Source: an uncultured beta proteobacterium
GTDB taxonomy: Bacteria; Pseudomonadota; Gammaproteobacteria; Burkholderiales; Burkholderiaceae_C
Reading direction: 5' to 3'
NCBI GenBank assembly: GCA_903920405.1
Contig: CAIXMC010000335.1
Location: 1-17,699 of the forward strand
DNA length: 17,699 bases
Shown piece by piece: positions 6,517-14,795 of the stretch. Position 1 is the first letter of the stretch. Every line of letters begins with the position of its first letter. The position numbers were made by a program, and so were the translations under genes. The notes beneath the pieces are model-generated. The model saw nothing but the letters and a program-made list of their open reading frames with translations. It had not been told where the DNA came from and did not search any database.

Positions 6517-8691
6517 ATGGCTATCAAAAAATCAGAACTTCAATCTTTCCTTGAACAATTATGCGCCGAACTTCGTGGTGGTATGGATATAAGCCCCTAC
6601 AAGGACTATGTTTTGATCCTGCTGTTTGTCAAGTACATTTCCGACAAATATGCAGGTGTTCCCCAAGCACCGATTGACGTACCCCATGGCGGCAGTTTTG
6701 CTGACATGGTCGCTGCCAAGAATGTCAAAAACATAGGTGACAAGCTCAACAAAATCATCGCAAAACTGGCCAACGCCAATGAGGCTCTCCAGGGTGCCAT
6801 TGACATAATTGACTTTAACGACGAAGACAAATTGGGCAAGAGCAAGGAAATGGTGGACCGTCTGTCCAAGCTGATTTCAGTTTATGAACATCTTGATTTT
6901 GACTGTCACTCCCTTGACAACGATTGTGCGCCAGACGATGCTTACGAGTACCTGATGAGCCGTTTTACCTCTGATCCCCTCAAGAGCAAAGGGCAGTTTT
7001 ACACGCCACTGGAAATTTCACGCACCATGGTCTCTGTCATTGATTTGCACCGGGCAACCAGCGACCAACAAAGCATTTATGACCCCGCGTGTGGTTTTGG
7101 TTCCACGCTGCTCTTTGCCCGTGAGGAAGCTTTTCGCCGCTGTGGATTGAATTTGCTGGTGTATGGGCAGGAGCTTGACGAATTTACCTTTGCATTGGCG
7201 CGTATCAACATGGTGTTGCACCACTGCCGTGATGCACAAATCTGGCAAGGCAACACCCTGTCTGGCCCACACTTCAAAAGTGCCGAAAACCAGCTTCAAA
7301 CTTTTGATTTCATTGTCGCCAACCCCCCCTTCCCTGCAAAATCGTGGACCAGTGGTTTCAACCCCGCCAACGATGTGTATGGCCGCTTCAAACCAAGTAT
7401 TCCCACCGAAAAAAGCGGCGATTATGCTTTTTTGCTGCACATTCTTCACAGTCTTAAAAGCACAGGCAAAGCGGCGGTCGTTTTGCCGCATGATGTCTTG
7501 TTCAGGAGTGGCGTAGAAGGTGCTATCCGAACCCAACTCCTGAAACAAGGTCTTATCAAAGGCATCATCGGTTTGCCCGCCAATTTGTATCAGGGCACCA
7601 GCGTGCCTGCCTGCATCATGGTATTGGATAAGGAAAATGCTGCCGACCGTGATCACATTTTCATGATCAAAGCCAGCCAGGGTTTTGTTCAGGAGGGTCA
7701 TAAAAACCGGCTGCGTGCGAGAGACATTCACCAAATGACAGATGCTTTCAATCGGCAACTCAAGATACCCGATTATTCGCGCAGTGTTTCCCTGACTGAA
7801 ATCGAGAAATTGGGCTACAACCTCAACTTGGCGCGCTACTTTGATGACACGACACCTTCTCCCCTTCAACACCCTGTCGTCCCCATGACGGGGGGCAAGA
7901 TACCCACTGCGTATGTTGACCGTCTTGAGGCCTATTGGCGGGCGTTTCCCAACATGCGTTACAGTCTTTTCGCAGATACCAGTTCAACCGTTGGTGGCGA
8001 CTGCCAGCTCATCGTAGAGCCAAGTCAAATTCAGACCACTGTTTTGGAACACCCTGACTTTGCTGCTTTCACTGACAAAGTCACACAATTATTCGCATCG
8101 TGGACAGCCACTGCGATACCGCTCCTCACCAGCATAAAGCAAGGGCAGCGATCCATCGGTTTGATAGACACCCTGTCTGAAAGCCTGCTAGATACTTTTC
8201 GCACTCCTCCTGATGTGGCTGACCTGCTGAACCCCTATCGCTTTTATCAGCATTTGATGGATTACTGGGAGAACACCATGCAGCGCGATGTTTGCGTGAT
8301 CATCTACGAGGGCTGGCAGGCCATGCGAGGCGGTACGCCCAACATTGAACTGATCGAGCCTGCGTTAATTATTGAACGCTACTTCGAGCAAGATCAAGCC
8401 GATCACCAGGACAGCACCCAAAAACCTCTGACAACTTATGCAGACCTGACCGAACAAGACACGGTGGTGATGAAAAAAATTAAAAATGGCACTTCCACGA
8501 TCCATCTCAAGGTGATTGGAAAATACAGTGAACTCACGCAAGACGAGGTCAAAACCTTGGTGGTCAACAACAAATGGCTGGCAACCTTGGAGCGGTGCGT
8601 ACACCATGAACTCCATCACTGTGGTCTGACCCTCAGTGCGCAAATTCAGCAAATTGCAGGGTATCCTATGGCATCCATCAGGGTAAATTGA
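6517..8691 (+). CDS. hsdM: Type I restriction-modification DNA methyltransferase subunit (HsdM), solitary
   Basis: The 724-residue product matches the large form of HsdM, the adenine-N6 methyltransferase subunit of type I systems. From the start at 6517 (MAIKKSELQSFLEQLC): an HsdM N-terminal helical domain (LRGGMDISPYKDYVLILLFV), SAM-binding motif I DPACGFGS (189-196), the segment YGQELDEFTFALARINMVLH, catalytic motif NPPF (269-272) and GDYAFLLHILHSLKSTGKAA. The C-terminal part keeps the family features YQHLMDYWENTMQ and EVKTLVVNNKWLATLE. Compared with the family as I remember it, the coiled-coil stretch before KTLVVNNKWLA is much shorter and about 30 terminal residues are missing. No hsdS or hsdR lies within the window. 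An ATG two codons upstream (6511) is also possible. There is no clear Shine-Dalgarno. The miniature element ends 77 bp before the start. It may be active with a distant HsdS or be a decaying remnant. Confidence 0.85.
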   Translation: MAIKKSELQSFLEQLCAELRGGMDISPYKDYVLILLFVKYISDKYAGVPQAPIDVPHGGSFADMVAAKNVKNIGDKLNKIIAKLANANEALQGAIDIIDFNDEDKLGKSKEMVDRLSKLISVYEHLDFDCHSLDNDCAPDDAYEYLMSRFTSDPLKSKGQFYTPLEISRTMVSVIDLHRATSDQQSIYDPACGFGSTLLFAREEAFRRCGLNLLVYGQELDEFTFALARINMVLHHCRDAQIWQGNTLSGPHFKSAENQLQTFDFIVANPPFPAKSWTSGFNPANDVYGRFKPSIPTEKSGDYAFLLHILHSLKSTGKAAVVLPHDVLFRSGVEGAIRTQLLKQGLIKGIIGLPANLYQGTSVPACIMVLDKENAADRDHIFMIKASQGFVQEGHKNRLRARDIHQMTDAFNRQLKIPDYSRSVSLTEIEKLGYNLNLARYFDDTTPSPLQHPVVPMTGGKIPTAYVDRLEAYWRAFPNMRYSLFADTSSTVGGDCQLIVEPSQIQTTVLEHPDFAAFTDKVTQLFASWTATAIPLLTSIKQGQRSIGLIDTLSESLLDTFRTPPDVADLLNPYRFYQHLMDYWENTMQRDVCVIIYEGWQAMRGGTPNIELIEPALIIERYFEQDQADHQDSTQKPLTTYADLTEQDTVVMKKIKNGTSTIHLKVIGKYSELTQDEVKTLVVNNKWLATLERCVHHELHHCGLTLSAQIQQIAGYPMASIRVN

Positions 8692-8847
8692 ACCCATGAT
8701 ATTCATTGAGAAAGAACATCCATGAAGCCTGGTGCTTTGATATCCTTTGCATTGACAAAGACATACGCCGGCCTGCGTGTCGGTTATGAATAAAGACCTG
8801 TGCCGATAACTGCCCCCATTTTCCTCACATCTTAGGGATTGATCACC

Positions 8848-10293
8848 ATGAACTACATCTCCACCCGCGGCACACCCGAACGCCTGCATTTTTGTGACAT
8901 TCTTCTCGAAGGCTTGGCTCCCGATGGCGGCTTGTATTTGCCTGAGTTTTATCCCCAGGTAGATGAGCCCACGCTTAACCGTTGGCGTCAGGTCTATCAC
9001 CAGCAGGGTTATGCCGAATTGGCTTTTGAGGTGTTATCGCTTTATATTGATGATATTCCTGCCTCTGATTTAAGGGCGTTGTGCGCCAAAACCTATACCG
9101 CCGAAGTTTTTGGCACGGGTGAGATTGTTCCGTTGCGCCATCTTGAAAATAATATTTGGCTTGAAGCTTTATCCAATGGCCCGACGCTCGCGTTCAAGGA
9201 TATGGGAATGCAATTGTTGGGCAACCTGTTTGAATATGAATTGGCGCGTCGGGGAGAAACTCTCAATATTCTGGGTGCGACCAGTGGCGATACCGGCAGT
9301 GCGGCTGAATATGCCATGCGTGGCAAAAAGGGTATTCGCGTGTTCATGACCAGCCCGGCCGGGCGCATGAGTGCATTTCAACAAGCGCAAATGTTCAGTT
9401 TGATGGACGACAACATTTTCAATATTTCCATAGCAGGTGTATTTGACGACTGTCAAGATATGGTCAAAGCGGTCAGTCGCGACCTTGACTTTAAACGCCG
9501 CTACAAAATAGGCACAGTGAACTCCATCAATTGGGCACGGCTTTTGGCGCAGGTGGTGTATTACTTTGCAGGTTATTTTCAAGCCACTGAACCACTGGAT
9601 TCAAATCAGGCCAAACAAGTCAGTTTTGCCATACCCAGCGGCAATTTTGGCAATGCCTGTGCCGGTCATGTGGCACGCATGATGGGGCTGCCCATTGCCA
9701 AACTTGTGGTAGCTACCAACGAAAACGATGTGCTCGATGAATTTTTCAAAACCGGCGTGTATCGTGTGCGTTCCAGTGCCGATACGCACGAAACCTCCAG
9801 CCCGTCGATGGACATCTCGAAAGCCAGTAATTTTGAGCGCTTTATTTTTGACCTTTTAGGTCGTGATGGTGAACAGGTCAAGCGGCTGTTTGCAGACACC
9901 TTGCAGCAAAAAGGCAGCTTTGATTTGAGCATGTCCTCCGCTTTTGACGACATTCGCTTGCGCTATGGATTTGAAAGCGGAAAAAGCACACATAGCAACC
10001 GTTTGGACACGATTCAAGACAGTTTTGAACGTCATGCCATGATGATTGACCCCCACACGGCTGATGGCATCAAGGTAGCGCGCGAACACCTGCAAAACGG
10101 TGTGCCGATGATTGTTCTGGAAACCGCCTTGCCCCTTAAATTTTCGCAAACCATCGTGCAAGCCACCGGCAAAGAACCCGATCGGCTTCCCAAATTTGAA
10201 GGCCTCGAAAATATGCCAAGGCGCGTGACCGCCATGGCAGCCGATGTACAGGCCATTAAAACCTTTATAGCTGAACATTGCTGTGAGGTTTGA
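8848..10293 (+). CDS. thrC: Threonine synthase
   Basis: This is a PLP-dependent enzyme converting O-phospho-L-homoserine to L-threonine, the last step of threonine synthesis in the cytoplasm. Its 481 residues match the long form of threonine synthase. Visible features are the N-terminal YISTRGTPERLHFCDILLEG, the PLP lysine in GPTLAFKDMG (Lys117), ATSGDTGSAAEYAM, the phosphate-binding loop PSGNFGNA and ATNENDVLDEF. The start ATG at 8848 is preceded by AGGGA; an in-frame TTG three codons upstream is not needed. The homoserine dehydrogenase gene that often precedes it in Burkholderiales is absent here. hypA begins 23 bp after the stop. Confidence 0.95.
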   Translation: MNYISTRGTPERLHFCDILLEGLAPDGGLYLPEFYPQVDEPTLNRWRQVYHQQGYAELAFEVLSLYIDDIPASDLRALCAKTYTAEVFGTGEIVPLRHLENNIWLEALSNGPTLAFKDMGMQLLGNLFEYELARRGETLNILGATSGDTGSAAEYAMRGKKGIRVFMTSPAGRMSAFQQAQMFSLMDDNIFNISIAGVFDDCQDMVKAVSRDLDFKRRYKIGTVNSINWARLLAQVVYYFAGYFQATEPLDSNQAKQVSFAIPSGNFGNACAGHVARMMGLPIAKLVVATNENDVLDEFFKTGVYRVRSSADTHETSSPSMDISKASNFERFIFDLLGRDGEQVKRLFADTLQQKGSFDLSMSSAFDDIRLRYGFESGKSTHSNRLDTIQDSFERHAMMIDPHTADGIKVAREHLQNGVPMIVLETALPLKFSQTIVQATGKEPDRLPKFEGLENMPRRVTAMAADVQAIKTFIAEHCCEV

Positions 10294-10316
10294 CGATTGA
10301 GACCGTCAGAACTCCC

Positions 10317-10658
10317 ATGCACGAAATGTCACTGGCCGAGGGGATGCTGCAAATCATTGAAGACGCAGCACGCAAGGAAAATTTTTCAAAAGTCATCACC
10401 ATCTGGCTTGAAATTGGCCAGCTCTCCAGCGTAGAACCACAGGCCATGGCGTTTTGTTTTGATGCCGTGACCCGCCATACCATCGCCGCGGGTGCGCGGC
10501 TTGAAATCATTCAAACCCCAGGGGTGGGTTGGTGCATGGCATGTGCCAAAACATTACCTTTGACAGAGCTTTTTGGTGCTTGTCCTGACTGTGGCAGTTA
10601 CCACATTGACGTGACCGACGGCACAGCCATGCGCATCAAAGAGCTTGAGGTAGCGTAG
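10317..10658 (+). CDS. hypA: Nickel insertion protein HypA
   Basis: This is the nickel metallochaperone that works with HypB to load Ni(II) into [NiFe]-hydrogenase and in some bacteria urease. The 113-residue product has the invariant N-terminus MHEMSL, where His2 and the terminal amine bind nickel. This decides the start at 10317, although the frame is open to a TTG at 10290. The zinc site is two CxxC pairs: CMAC (73-76) and CPDC (89-92). The C-terminus (DVTDGTAMRIKELEV) and length are typical. No strong Shine-Dalgarno precedes 10317, so it may be read together with thrC, 23 bp upstream. No other hyp, hydrogenase or urease gene is in the window. It is convergent with ruvA, 25 bp away. Confidence 0.92.
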   Translation: MHEMSLAEGMLQIIEDAARKENFSKVITIWLEIGQLSSVEPQAMAFCFDAVTRHTIAAGARLEIIQTPGVGWCMACAKTLPLTELFGACPDCGSYHIDVTDGTAMRIKELEVA

Positions 10659-10683
10659 GCTGGGCGTTCTCTGTCACGACTCT

Positions 10684-11256
10684 CTATTTTGACAATGCCT
10701 TCAAAGCCAGTTTGATGCCGTCACTTACCCCAATGTCTTGGGGCAATGCCTTCAGAGCTGCTGCGGCTTCCCTGTCGCTGTAACCCAAAGCCAACAAAGC
10801 CTGCAAAATATCTATCTGCGCGCCACTGGCCGCGCTGGCCACCACGCCAATGTCAGGCCCTAACTTGCCTTTTAACTCCAGCAGCAAACGCTCAGCAGTT
10901 TTTTTGCCAATGCCTGGCACCTTGGTCAGTCGCCCAGCTTCTTGCAGTGTGATCGCTTGCGCGAGTTCATTGACCGCCATGCCCGAGAGGACAGAGAGCG
11001 CCGTGCGAGGCCCCACGCCTGAGATTTTGATCAACTCCCGAAAGGCCTCCCGCTCGGGCGAAGTGGCAAAACCATACAGAATCTGCGCATCTTCACGCAC
11101 CACAAAATGCGTGAGCAGACTCACGGTCACGCCGGGTTCAGGCAGATTAAAAAATGTGCTCATGGGCACTTGCACCTCGTAGCCTACACCGTGGCAGTCC
11201 ACAATGACCTGGGGCGGGTTTTTGCTGTCGAGTGTGCCTGTTAATTTGCCAATCAT
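10684..11256 (-). CDS. ruvA: Holliday junction branch migration protein RuvA
   Basis: This is the DNA-binding subunit of the RuvAB branch-migration motor, which tetramerises on four-way junctions and recruits the RuvB ATPase. The 190 residues show the three usual domains: an N-terminal OB fold ([34 protein letters not shown]), tandem helix-hairpin-helix motifs ([16 protein letters not shown] from about 76 and [16 protein letters not shown] from about 110), and the small C-terminal RuvB-binding domain ([20 protein letters not shown]). The start at 11256 has GAGAGG five bases upstream. ruvC and ruvB are not adjacent; the gene upstream on the same strand is the PfkB kinase, 135 bp away. Confidence 0.96.
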   Translation of the reverse strand: MIGKLTGTLDSKNPPQVIVDCHGVGYEVQVPMSTFFNLPEPGVTVSLLTHFVVREDAQILYGFATSPEREAFRELIKISGVGPRTALSVLSGMAVNELAQAITLQEAGRLTKVPGIGKKTAERLLLELKGKLGPDIGVVASAASGAQIDILQALLALGYSDREAAAALKALPQDIGVSDGIKLALKALSK

Positions 11257-11319
11257 TTTGACCTCTCGGGAATATGCCTATTTTGACGGGTGCATTCTTG
11301 AAATAACAGCTTCCAAATA

Positions 11320-11337
11320 AATAGCACACTATGCAGT
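11320..11337 (+). repeat. Fragment of the ATAGC-type intergenic repeat
   Basis: AATAGCACACTATGCAGT matches the start of the repeat at 14420-14466 (minus orientation) at 16 of 18 positions. The rest of the repeat, with its TTAGAG block, is missing. It lies in the 135-bp leader of ruvA. Confidence 0.4.
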
Positions 11338-11391
11338 GTTCATGCCCGTTTCAAGCATATTTCGTATCCCAAATATGCATTTGCTTGATGC

Positions 11392-12411
11392 TCAAACAGC
11401 CAGAAAACGTGCAAAGTCTGCTTTCAATTCATGGATGGCATTTTGTTGAAGTCGATTGCCATACTGAGCAACTACCCGCGCTGCACATTGGTTGGCCAGC
11501 CATGCCGCCTGTGCCAGACTGTGACCCTGCGTGACGGCGTACAGAAAAGCGCCGGCAAACATATCGCCAGCACCATTGGTGTCGATAGCCTTGACCTTCA
11601 CCGCTTGCACTTCGGTTCTCACAGCACCTTGCAGCACCACACAGCCCTGGGCACTGCGTGTGATACATACCACGCTGGCCTGGTTGGCAAGTTGCTCGCA
11701 GATGTTTGCCAAGTCTTGGGTTCTGCACCACGTCTGGGCTTCTTCCTCGTTGCAAAACAGGTAGTCCAATAAACCCGTCTGTACATTGCCCACCATGGCA
11801 TCAAGACCTGGGCGGCAATAGTTGATCATGCTCATGTCGCTGAGCGTGGCAGCCAATGCCACACCCGCCTCACTGGCCAGTTGGCGACCTTTGAGGGCAG
11901 CATCCAACCCTGTTGGCGATGCGGCCAGATAACCTTCCATGTAATACACACGGGACTTGGCAATTGCTACCGTGTCCACGGCAGAGTCGTTAAGTTCTGC
12001 ACTTGCCCCCAGAAAAGTACTCATGCTGCGCTCGGCATCAGGCGTGACCATGACCATGCAACTACCAGTTTGACCTGCGCGTGGCTGTGTGTGGGCGAGG
12101 TTGGTTGCCACACCATGTTCTGCCAAGTCTTGGGTGTAAAACTCTCCGAGTTCATCGTCTGCCACACTGCATGAATAAAACGCCCGCCCGCCCAACTGCG
12201 ACAGCGCCACCACGGTGTTGCCCGCAGAGCCGCCACCCGTGCGGTGCGATAAGACACCCTGCATATATTGAAGCAACTCGGTGCGGCGCTGTGCATCTAT
12301 CAGGGTCATGTGCCGTTTGGCGACACCTGCTGCCTCCAACTGGGCATCCGTCACTTCATATTCGGTATCCACCAGCGCATTGCCAATGGCATAAACATCG
12401 TAATGAGACAT
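11392..12411 (-). CDS. PfkB-family carbohydrate kinase, adenosine kinase-like
   Basis: This is a 339-residue ribokinase-fold kinase that phosphorylates a sugar or nucleoside hydroxyl with ATP. It shows the PfkB substrate-binding motif GGGSAGNTVVALSQLGG (59-75) and the ATP/anion-hole signature DTNGAGDMFAGAF (277-289), whose Asp283 is the catalytic base. The start MSHYDVYAIGNALVDTEYEV is typical of bacterial proteins annotated as adenosine kinase; the true substrate cannot be settled from sequence. GGAG lies 8 bases before the start at 12411, inside the end of the ferredoxin reductase gene. The two genes are only 2 bp apart, so they are almost certainly co-transcribed. Confidence 0.88.
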   Translation of the reverse strand: MSHYDVYAIGNALVDTEYEVTDAQLEAAGVAKRHMTLIDAQRRTELLQYMQGVLSHRTGGGSAGNTVVALSQLGGRAFYSCSVADDELGEFYTQDLAEHGVATNLAHTQPRAGQTGSCMVMVTPDAERSMSTFLGASAELNDSAVDTVAIAKSRVYYMEGYLAASPTGLDAALKGRQLASEAGVALAATLSDMSMINYCRPGLDAMVGNVQTGLLDYLFCNEEEAQTWCRTQDLANICEQLANQASVVCITRSAQGCVVLQGAVRTEVQAVKVKAIDTNGAGDMFAGAFLYAVTQGHSLAQAAWLANQCAARVVAQYGNRLQQNAIHELKADFARFLAV

Positions 12412-12413
12412 TG

Positions 12414-13190
12414 TTATTGCTCCACAAAAGCACGTTCAATCACAAAATCCCCTTGTTTTGTGGTGTTGCCTTCCAGGAATTCACGTTTTTCCAAAAGCAC
12501 CTTCAAATCGTGCAGCAGAGCGGGACTGCCGCAAATCATGGCACGATCCGTGTCGGGGTCAAACTTGGGCAGGTGCAGGTCAGATTGCAATTTGCCAGTT
12601 TCAAGCAAGGTGGTGATGCGCCCCTGGTGTTTGAACGGCTCGCGTGTCACAGTGGGGTAGTAGCGCAATTGCTCGGTCACCATCTCGCCCAGAAACTCGT
12701 GATCGGGAAGTTCCAGCGTTAAATAATCGTGATAGGCCAGTTCGGCCACGTGCCGCACACCGTGAACCAAAATCACAGTTTCAAATTTTTCATAAGTGGC
12801 AGGGTCGCGCACAATGCTCAAAAAAGGCGCTAAACCCGTGCCTGTGGCGAAAAGATACAGGTTTTTACCCGGCAGCAAATAATCAATCAAAAGCGTACCG
12901 GTCGGTTTTTTGCCCACTGCAATTTTGTCGCCCACTTTGATGTTCTGCAACTTGGAGGTCAAAGGGCCGTCGGGCACCTTGATGCTCAAAAACTCAAGAT
13001 GTTCCTCGTAATTGGCACTCACGATGCTGTAGGCGCGCAGCAAAGGCTTGCCGCCTTCCAAACGCAAACCAATCATGGTGAAGTGTCCATTGGAAAAGCG
13101 CAGCGCAATGTCGCGGGTGGTGGTAAAGCTAAAAAGACGATCTGTCCAGTGGTGAACGCTTAAAACAGTTTCATTCAAATAGGCACTCAT
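12414..13190 (-). CDS. fpr: Ferredoxin-NADP+ reductase (subclass II)
   Basis: This is an FAD flavoenzyme that moves electrons between NADPH and ferredoxin or flavodoxin, feeding Fe-S cluster, nitrogen or oxidative-stress metabolism. The 258 residues match bacterial Fpr. They include the FAD-binding RAYSIVSA (52-59), the NADP-binding ATGTGLAPFLSI (115-126), ILVHGVRHVAELAY, MICGSPALL, and a C-terminus ERAFVEQ like that of Azotobacter- and Rhodobacter-type reductases. The start at 13190 (MSAYLNETVL) is chosen because AAGG lies 6 bases upstream and homology begins there; nine more codons are open upstream. It is the first gene of an operon with the PfkB kinase. Confidence 0.93.
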   Translation of the reverse strand: MSAYLNETVLSVHHWTDRLFSFTTTRDIALRFSNGHFTMIGLRLEGGKPLLRAYSIVSANYEEHLEFLSIKVPDGPLTSKLQNIKVGDKIAVGKKPTGTLLIDYLLPGKNLYLFATGTGLAPFLSIVRDPATYEKFETVILVHGVRHVAELAYHDYLTLELPDHEFLGEMVTEQLRYYPTVTREPFKHQGRITTLLETGKLQSDLHLPKFDPDTDRAMICGSPALLHDLKVLLEKREFLEGNTTKQGDFVIERAFVEQ

Positions 13191-13363
13191 GAAAAACCTT
13201 GAAATGGGAAGCAACAAAAAGGGGGAGTCTAAAACACCAGGCTATCACCATTTTGACGTTTGATGAACGCCTGTGAAATGATGATGTGATATTTTTAAAA
13301 AGGCAAAGATGTCTGATCTTTAACTTTGACGGCCACATGCAAAACTAATTTCTGACCACATCC

Positions 13364-14323
13364 CTACCCAAGCAGACGAGCCAGCGTCAACAAGGCCAGC
13401 AAGACAATCCACATGACAACAGTGCGCCACACCAGCCCCACCACAGCCGACAGATGTGCCTGCTCTGGCTGGGGTCGCATGGCAAACACATCATCGCCAA
13501 GCTGTTGGCTGGGTTCAAGGGAGTGCGCACCCGCGCCGCGCAGATCAATATTCAAAGCACCGGCTGTGGCGGCCAGGATCAGGCGGTCATTGTTGACAAT
13601 GCTCTGCAAAGAGTAACACTGTAAGCCCTCAATGGCTTCTTCAAAATTGCCCATCACGGCAAAGCCGATGGCAGTCACACGCGCAGGCAACCAGTCTATG
13701 AGTCCCCAGGCCTGATGCGCGTTTTGCAATAACGCAGCACTGATGGGTTGGTGGTGCGAAGTGCTGCGATGATGCCAGTAGCGAGCCACAAATTCGCCAA
13801 GTCGATAGAGCACAGCACCCGTTGGGCCAAGGCCAAAAGCTGCCAGCAGCGAAAACCAGGCCAACACACCAAAAACATGGCGATGGGCAGCCAGCATTGA
13901 AAACCCGATGACCTCGCCAATCATCTCGCTTCTGGGTTGGTCTTTCATTTCAGCGTGTTGCCAATCGGCCAATAAGTGATTGGCCAAAACATCGTCATCT
14001 TCAGCCAAAGCATCACGAATTTGTGTGAAATGAAAGCTGAATTGACGAAACCCAAGAGTGGTGTACAAGACCAGCGCACTCCACAAAATGGCCAGCGGCC
14101 AAGCCACAAAAACACCCAGCAGCCAATAAATCAGCAAAGCACTCAAGGCAGGGCCGCCCACAGCCAAACCCCAAGCCATCCAGCCATGAACAGATTGACC
14201 GGTGTCAAAAGTACGGGTACACCAGCGCACCCACGCTCGCATGGCGGCATGAATGAGATTGCCACGGGCCAATGGACGGGCTTGTTCAAGCAGCAGGGCA
14301 AAAATGACTGAAATAAAGCTCAT
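13364..14323 (-). CDS. CobD/CbiB-family membrane protein
   Basis: This 319-residue integral membrane protein belongs to the family of cobalamin-biosynthesis CobD/CbiB proteins and the regulator AmpE. The N-terminus MSFISVIFALLLEQARPLAR is typical of the betaproteobacterial branch. Several hydrophobic segments are visible (about 52-75, 76-95, 152-175 and 295-318), with the conserved GEVIGFSMLAAHRHVFGVL and GPTGAVLYRLGEFVARYW. No other cobalamin gene is nearby, so a role in adenosylcobinamide formation is doubtful; many genomes carry this branch without the pathway. There is no clear Shine-Dalgarno before 14323. It is divergent from the CZB gene. Confidence 0.8.
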   Translation of the reverse strand: MSFISVIFALLLEQARPLARGNLIHAAMRAWVRWCTRTFDTGQSVHGWMAWGLAVGGPALSALLIYWLLGVFVAWPLAILWSALVLYTTLGFRQFSFHFTQIRDALAEDDDVLANHLLADWQHAEMKDQPRSEMIGEVIGFSMLAAHRHVFGVLAWFSLLAAFGLGPTGAVLYRLGEFVARYWHHRSTSHHQPISAALLQNAHQAWGLIDWLPARVTAIGFAVMGNFEEAIEGLQCYSLQSIVNNDRLILAATAGALNIDLRGAGAHSLEPSQQLGDDVFAMRPQPEQAHLSAVVGLVWRTVVMWIVLLALLTLARLLG

Positions 14324-14419
14324 GTATGGATATTAACTGTTGTGCGTGATGGGTTATCTTGTAGGCTGTCAAAATCTGCCAGTCAGCACATAACGAAAAG
14401 TTTTCTACGTCAAAATTTA

Positions 14420-14466
14420 CACCAAATTCGGCTCTAACCCGCTCTGGTATTGCGTAGTGTGCTATT
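14420..14466 (-). repeat. ATAGC-type intergenic repeat (Comamonadaceae-like), copy B
   Basis: On the minus strand it starts AATAGCACACTACGCAATA and ends GGGTTAGAGCCGAATTTGG. Its layout, ATAGC then about 23 bases then TTAGAG and a CCGA-containing block, is shared with the copy at 15362-15404. It is enclosed in an inverted repeat (14398-14408 and 14484-14494). I recall similar repeats upstream of genes in Comamonadaceae genomes. Confidence 0.5.
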
Positions 14467-14607
14467 CTTTTTGAAATTATTAGGTAGAAAACTTATTGTG
14501 AATCACTTATTTTGTGGAAAAATTTTTCTATTTTTTGGCTTCTGGTTCATACATGACATTCCTCCCCCAACCCATCCCCGCAAAGGCTATCTGTCACGAT
14601 AAACTCC

Positions 14608-14789
14608 AAAAAGAGGTAACTACTCAGGTCTATCTTGCTTTACAAATCCATTACAAAACAACATTTTAGAAAATACGGAGAGTTCAAAAAAGCCGAAAAT
14701 AGGCGAAAATTGCGTAAATTTTGAGCACTTTCACACAGAAATCAATTGTAAGTCATTGATGTATAAGACCTGAGTAGTTACAAAAAGAG
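14608..14789. mobile_element. Miniature IS66-type element (MITE)
   Basis: A 166-bp segment (14616-14781) has perfect 16-bp terminal inverted repeats, GTAACTACTCAGGTCT and AGACCTGAGTAGTTAC. It is flanked by a perfect 8-bp direct duplication, AAAAAGAG (14608-14615 and 14782-14789). GTAA ends and an 8-bp duplication identify it as IS66-family-like. The interior is AT-rich and has no gene. The right-hand duplication supplies the purine-rich sequence just ahead of the short frame at 14796. Confidence 0.82.
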
Positions 14790-14795
14790 ACTTGA

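Larger units (their letters stand above)
14324..14795. other. Divergent intergenic region with ATAGC-type repeat and miniature element
   Basis: There is no convincing gene in this 470-bp stretch. It contains an imperfect inverted repeat with 11 perfect terminal bases (AAGTTTTCTAC at 14398-14408, GTAGAAAACTT at 14484-14494) enclosing an ATAGC-type repeat. An AT-rich part follows (14495-14550), then a 166-bp miniature IS66-type element (14616-14781). A 22-codon frame from 14553 is formed only if the element is removed and looks accidental. Confidence 0.7.

Noticed and set aside
7018..7872. Long minus-strand frame (284 codons) inside hsdM
   Set aside because: It is fully antisense to the conserved methyltransferase core, with no family features of its own.
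8722..8793. 23-codon frame (MKPGALIS...) after hsdM as an HsdS remnant
   Set aside because: It starts MKPG, like some HsdS proteins, and has GAGAAAG upstream, but the resemblance ends after four residues and it stops at once.
8802..8809. GCCGATAA as a sigma-28 (flagellar) -10 upstream of thrC
   Set aside because: The TAAAG nearby is 8 bases too close and nothing resembling the -35 lies at the right distance; thrC is not a motility gene.
11355..11378. Hairpin GCATATTT/AAATATGC between ruvA and the kinase as a terminator
   Set aside because: The stem is AT-rich, only 8 bp, and not followed by a U run on either strand.
14553..14607. 22-codon frame that becomes continuous if the miniature element is excised
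   Set aside because: It is proline-rich, has no ribosome binding site and no recognisable similarity; likely chance.
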